Made by a program: the position numbers and the translations under genes
Shown: piece by piece, positions 14,202 to 15,568 of the stretch
How the letters are laid out: the number at the start of each line of letters is the position of its first letter
How positions within the stretch are numbered: the first letter of the stretch is position 1
Origin: Lentisphaeraceae bacterium
Lineage (GTDB): Bacteria; Verrucomicrobiota; Kiritimatiellia; RFP12; DVOR01
Length of the DNA: 15,568 nucleotides
Assembly (NCBI GenBank): GCA_004555175.1
Contig: SFJE01000040.1
Coordinates: 1-15,568 of the forward strand
Direction: 5' to 3'
Notes under the pieces: model-generated
What the model was told of the DNA's origin: nothing
The model's database searches: none
What the model saw: the letters and a program-made list of their open reading frames with translations, nothing else

Positions 14202-15137
14202 TTACTCAGCGGCGGGGGCTTCGGGAGCGACCTCGGCGGCGGCTTCGGCCTCAGCCTCGGCCTTGGCGGCGGCAACGGCCTCCTGAGCGGCGGCAGCGGC
14301 GGCGCGGCGCGGGGAGAGGCCCGCGGCGGGCTTGCGAGCGGCCGGCTTACGGGTGGCAGCGGCTTCCTTGCGAGCGGCCTTGTCGGCAGCAAGCTTGGCG
14401 GCGCGCTCGGCTTCCTGGGCGGCACGGGCCTCGGCGGCGGCCTTGGCGGCCTCGCTATCGGCATCCTTCAGCACTTCGGCAATCTTCTCAACGATGAGCT
14501 GAATGCCGCGGACGGAGTCGTCGTTACCAGGGATGACATAGTCAATCGGGTCGGGATCGGCATTGGTGTCGACGATGGCGACCACGGGGATGCCCAAGCG
14601 CTTGGCTTCCTTGACGGCGTTGGCTTCGCGGCAGACATCGACGATGAAGAGGGCACCGGGCATCTTGTCCATCTCGGCAATGCCGGTGAGGTTGGATTCG
14701 AGCTTCGCGAGCTCGCGGGCCAGGGCGGAAGCTTCCTGCTTGTGGGCCGAGAGCACGCCGTTGTTGTTGCGGGCGATGTTCTGGATCTGCTGCATGCGCT
14801 TGACGCTGCGGCGGATGGTCTGGTTGTTGGTGAGCGTACCGCCGAGCCAACGCTCGGTCATGTAGAACTGGTTGCACGCGAGGGCGGCATCCTTCACCAC
14901 CTCCTGCGCCTGCTTCTTGGTGGCCACGAAGAGGACCTTCTGCCCGCCGGCGACAACGCCACGCAGGAACTCGGCGGCCTCATCGAGGAGGTCAACCGTC
15001 TGGGTCAGGTCGATAATGTGGATTTCGTTGCGCTTATCGAAGATGTAAGCCTTCATCTTCGGGTTCCAGCGCTTGGTCTGGTGGCCAAAATGCAGACCCG
15101 CTTCAATCAGGTCCTTGAGCTCGATCAAATGAGCCAT
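14202..15137 (-). CDS. rpsB: 30S ribosomal protein uS2 with Ala-rich C-terminal extension
   Basis: uS2 sits on the solvent side of the 30S subunit and is needed for bS1 binding in many bacteria. The core (residues 1-~225) is canonical: LIEAGLHFGHQTKRWNPKM, FVATKKQA, RWLGGTLTNN, and DTNADPDPIDYVIPGNDD. A tail of ~85 residues rich in Ala with Lys/Arg, then Ala/Glu at the end, extends it to 311 residues versus ~240 in E. coli. ATG 15137 is chosen by homology; a longer reading adds 17 residues of leader. Only a weak GAGAG precedes it. Alternating charge in the tail suggests helix or disorder. Confidence 0.96.
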   Translation of the reverse strand: MAHLIELKDLIEAGLHFGHQTKRWNPKMKAYIFDKRNEIHIIDLTQTVDLLDEAAEFLRGVVAGGQKVLFVATKKQAQEVVKDAALACNQFYMTERWLGGTLTNNQTIRRSVKRMQQIQNIARNNNGVLSAHKQEASALARELAKLESNLTGIAEMDKMPGALFIVDVCREANAVKEAKRLGIPVVAIVDTNADPDPIDYVIPGNDDSVRGIQLIVEKIAEVLKDADSEAAKAAAEARAAQEAERAAKLAADKAARKEAAATRKPAARKPAAGLSPRRAAAAAAQEAVAAAKAEAEAEAAAEVAPEAPAAE

Positions 15138-15244
15138 GGTGTATCTCTCAAACGTGTTGCCGTTTAATCCGCTCGGAAACCCGCACACGCGGACGGGCCT
15201 CTTCGCTTCTTACGCCCTCGGGCACACGCCCCAGAAACGTAATG
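15138..15244 (-). promoter_or_regulatory. rpsB 5' leader with two GTGT-loop hairpins
   Basis: Between the predicted start near 15244 and the rpsB ATG lie ~107 nt. On the minus strand two hairpins carry the same GTGT loop: GGGC-GTGT-GCCC (15231-15220) and CCGC-GTGT-GCGG (15192-15181). Stem sequences differ while the loop and its closing base pair are the same. Ribosomal protein leaders are often feedback-regulated, and S2-responsive rpsB leaders are known in other bacteria. I cannot match this one to a known family. Confidence 0.4.
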
Positions 15245-15250
15245 CGCGCG

Positions 15251-15259
15251 ATTATGCCA
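15251..15259 (-). promoter_or_regulatory. Extended -10 promoter of the rpsB-tsf operon
   Basis: The minus strand reads TGGCATAAT (TG-N-CATAAT, five of six matches). TTGCTT at 15280-15275 could serve as a weak -35 with 18-bp spacing. It lies ~115 nt before rpsB. Confidence 0.6.
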
Positions 15260-15313
15260 AAACCCCCACCCCAAAAGCAAGGAAAAAATGCGGCGAGGCT
15301 CGCTGAGCTCGCC

Positions 15314-15358
15314 AGCGGTTAGCCGTTAGCGGTTAGCGGCTAGCGCGCGTACCGCGAC
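15314..15358. repeat. 45-bp repeat, right copy (inverted relative to 13150-13194)
   Basis: It consists of four GCTAACN-type heptamers (minus strand, 15344-15314) next to CGCGTACCGCGAC. It differs from the left copy at four positions, one in the non-heptamer part and three in the heptamers. It lies ~55 bp upstream of the rpsB promoter. Confidence 0.8.
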
Positions 15359-15568
15359 GGAAAGGCGAGCGGAAGAAACCGATGGGTTAGCTTTCACTGA
15401 CTAGGTGTTTCTCCGTCGCACGCAGTGTAGCCTTTGTGGTTGCTAACCTGCGTGCCCCTGTGCGTGCCTCCCTTTGTGTTGGTAATGTCTGTTGTCGTTG
15501 AAGGCTTACTGCGGAGTTTGAAGTCTTCCGCGGATAGCGATAGACTATGAGGCAGCGGGTGTTGGTAA
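15359..15568. other. Spacer with no recognised gene
   Basis: This 210-base stretch is less GC-rich than the rest and has no open frame with a plausible start. CCTTTGTG occurs twice (15430 and 15471 areas) and GTGCGTGCC-like words recur, but no tRNA cloverleaf or terminator is evident. It may be the 5' region of a gene beyond the window. Confidence 0.4.

Noticed and set aside
13284..15167. A 627-codon open frame on the plus strand
   Set aside because: Antisense to tsf and rpsB. The Gly/Leu-rich, low-complexity translation mirrors their codons.
15359..15568. tRNA or other structural RNA
   Set aside because: No cloverleaf, T-loop GTTCGA-like box or long stem could be found by eye.

Overview
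The window is GC-rich bacterial chromosome, apart from an AT-rich first ~80 bases and a milder dip near the right end. KdsD and a Tat-exported, Cys-type sulfatase point to a Gram-negative envelope and a polysaccharide-degrading life style. The sulfatase, the EPIGGTAP-type LeuB and the repeat-filled spacers suggest a PVC-superphylum member (Verrucomicrobiota, Kiritimatiellota or Lentisphaerota). That placement is inference, because no rRNA is present.

Layout: (1) 120-4959, minus strand: a tight five-gene operon read leftwards, DtxR/MntR-like regulator > kdsD > holA > fused substrate-binding/permease protein > ABC ATPase. Gaps run from -8 to +15 nt, and an extended -10 promoter lies just upstream of the regulator. 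(2) 4960-5265: spacer holding that promoter and a coding-like fragment without a convincing start. (3) 5266-7542, plus strand: a single Tat-exported sulfatase with a PA14-like C-terminus, closed by a strong terminator. (4) 7656-8178: a cluster of short repeats. It includes two 57-bp hairpin-forming direct repeats flanking four 22-bp palindromic units whose ATAAGT/ACTTAT half-sites alternate every 11 bp. (5) 8197-13028, plus strand: rlmB > CDP-alcohol phosphatidyltransferase (pgsA-like) > CapD-like nucleotide-sugar dehydratase > leuB > polyprenyl synthase, mostly joined by ATGA overlaps or short gaps, ending in an 18-bp bidirectional terminator. (6) 13194-15137, minus strand: rpsB > tsf > a 33-residue, very basic miniprotein gene, with a ~107-nt rpsB leader. 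The unit is flanked by two inverted ~45-bp copies of a heptamer-based repeat. (7) 15359-15568: no feature recognised.

How the genes work together: the minus operon combines KDO precursor supply, replication clamp loading and amino-acid uptake under a putative metal-responsive regulator. The plus operon combines rRNA modification, phospholipid, surface-sugar, leucine and isoprenoid synthesis, mostly envelope-related housekeeping. The most unusual material is non-coding (the 22-bp palindrome array, the paired repeats and the rpsB leader), together with the basic miniprotein at the end of the rpsB-tsf operon.
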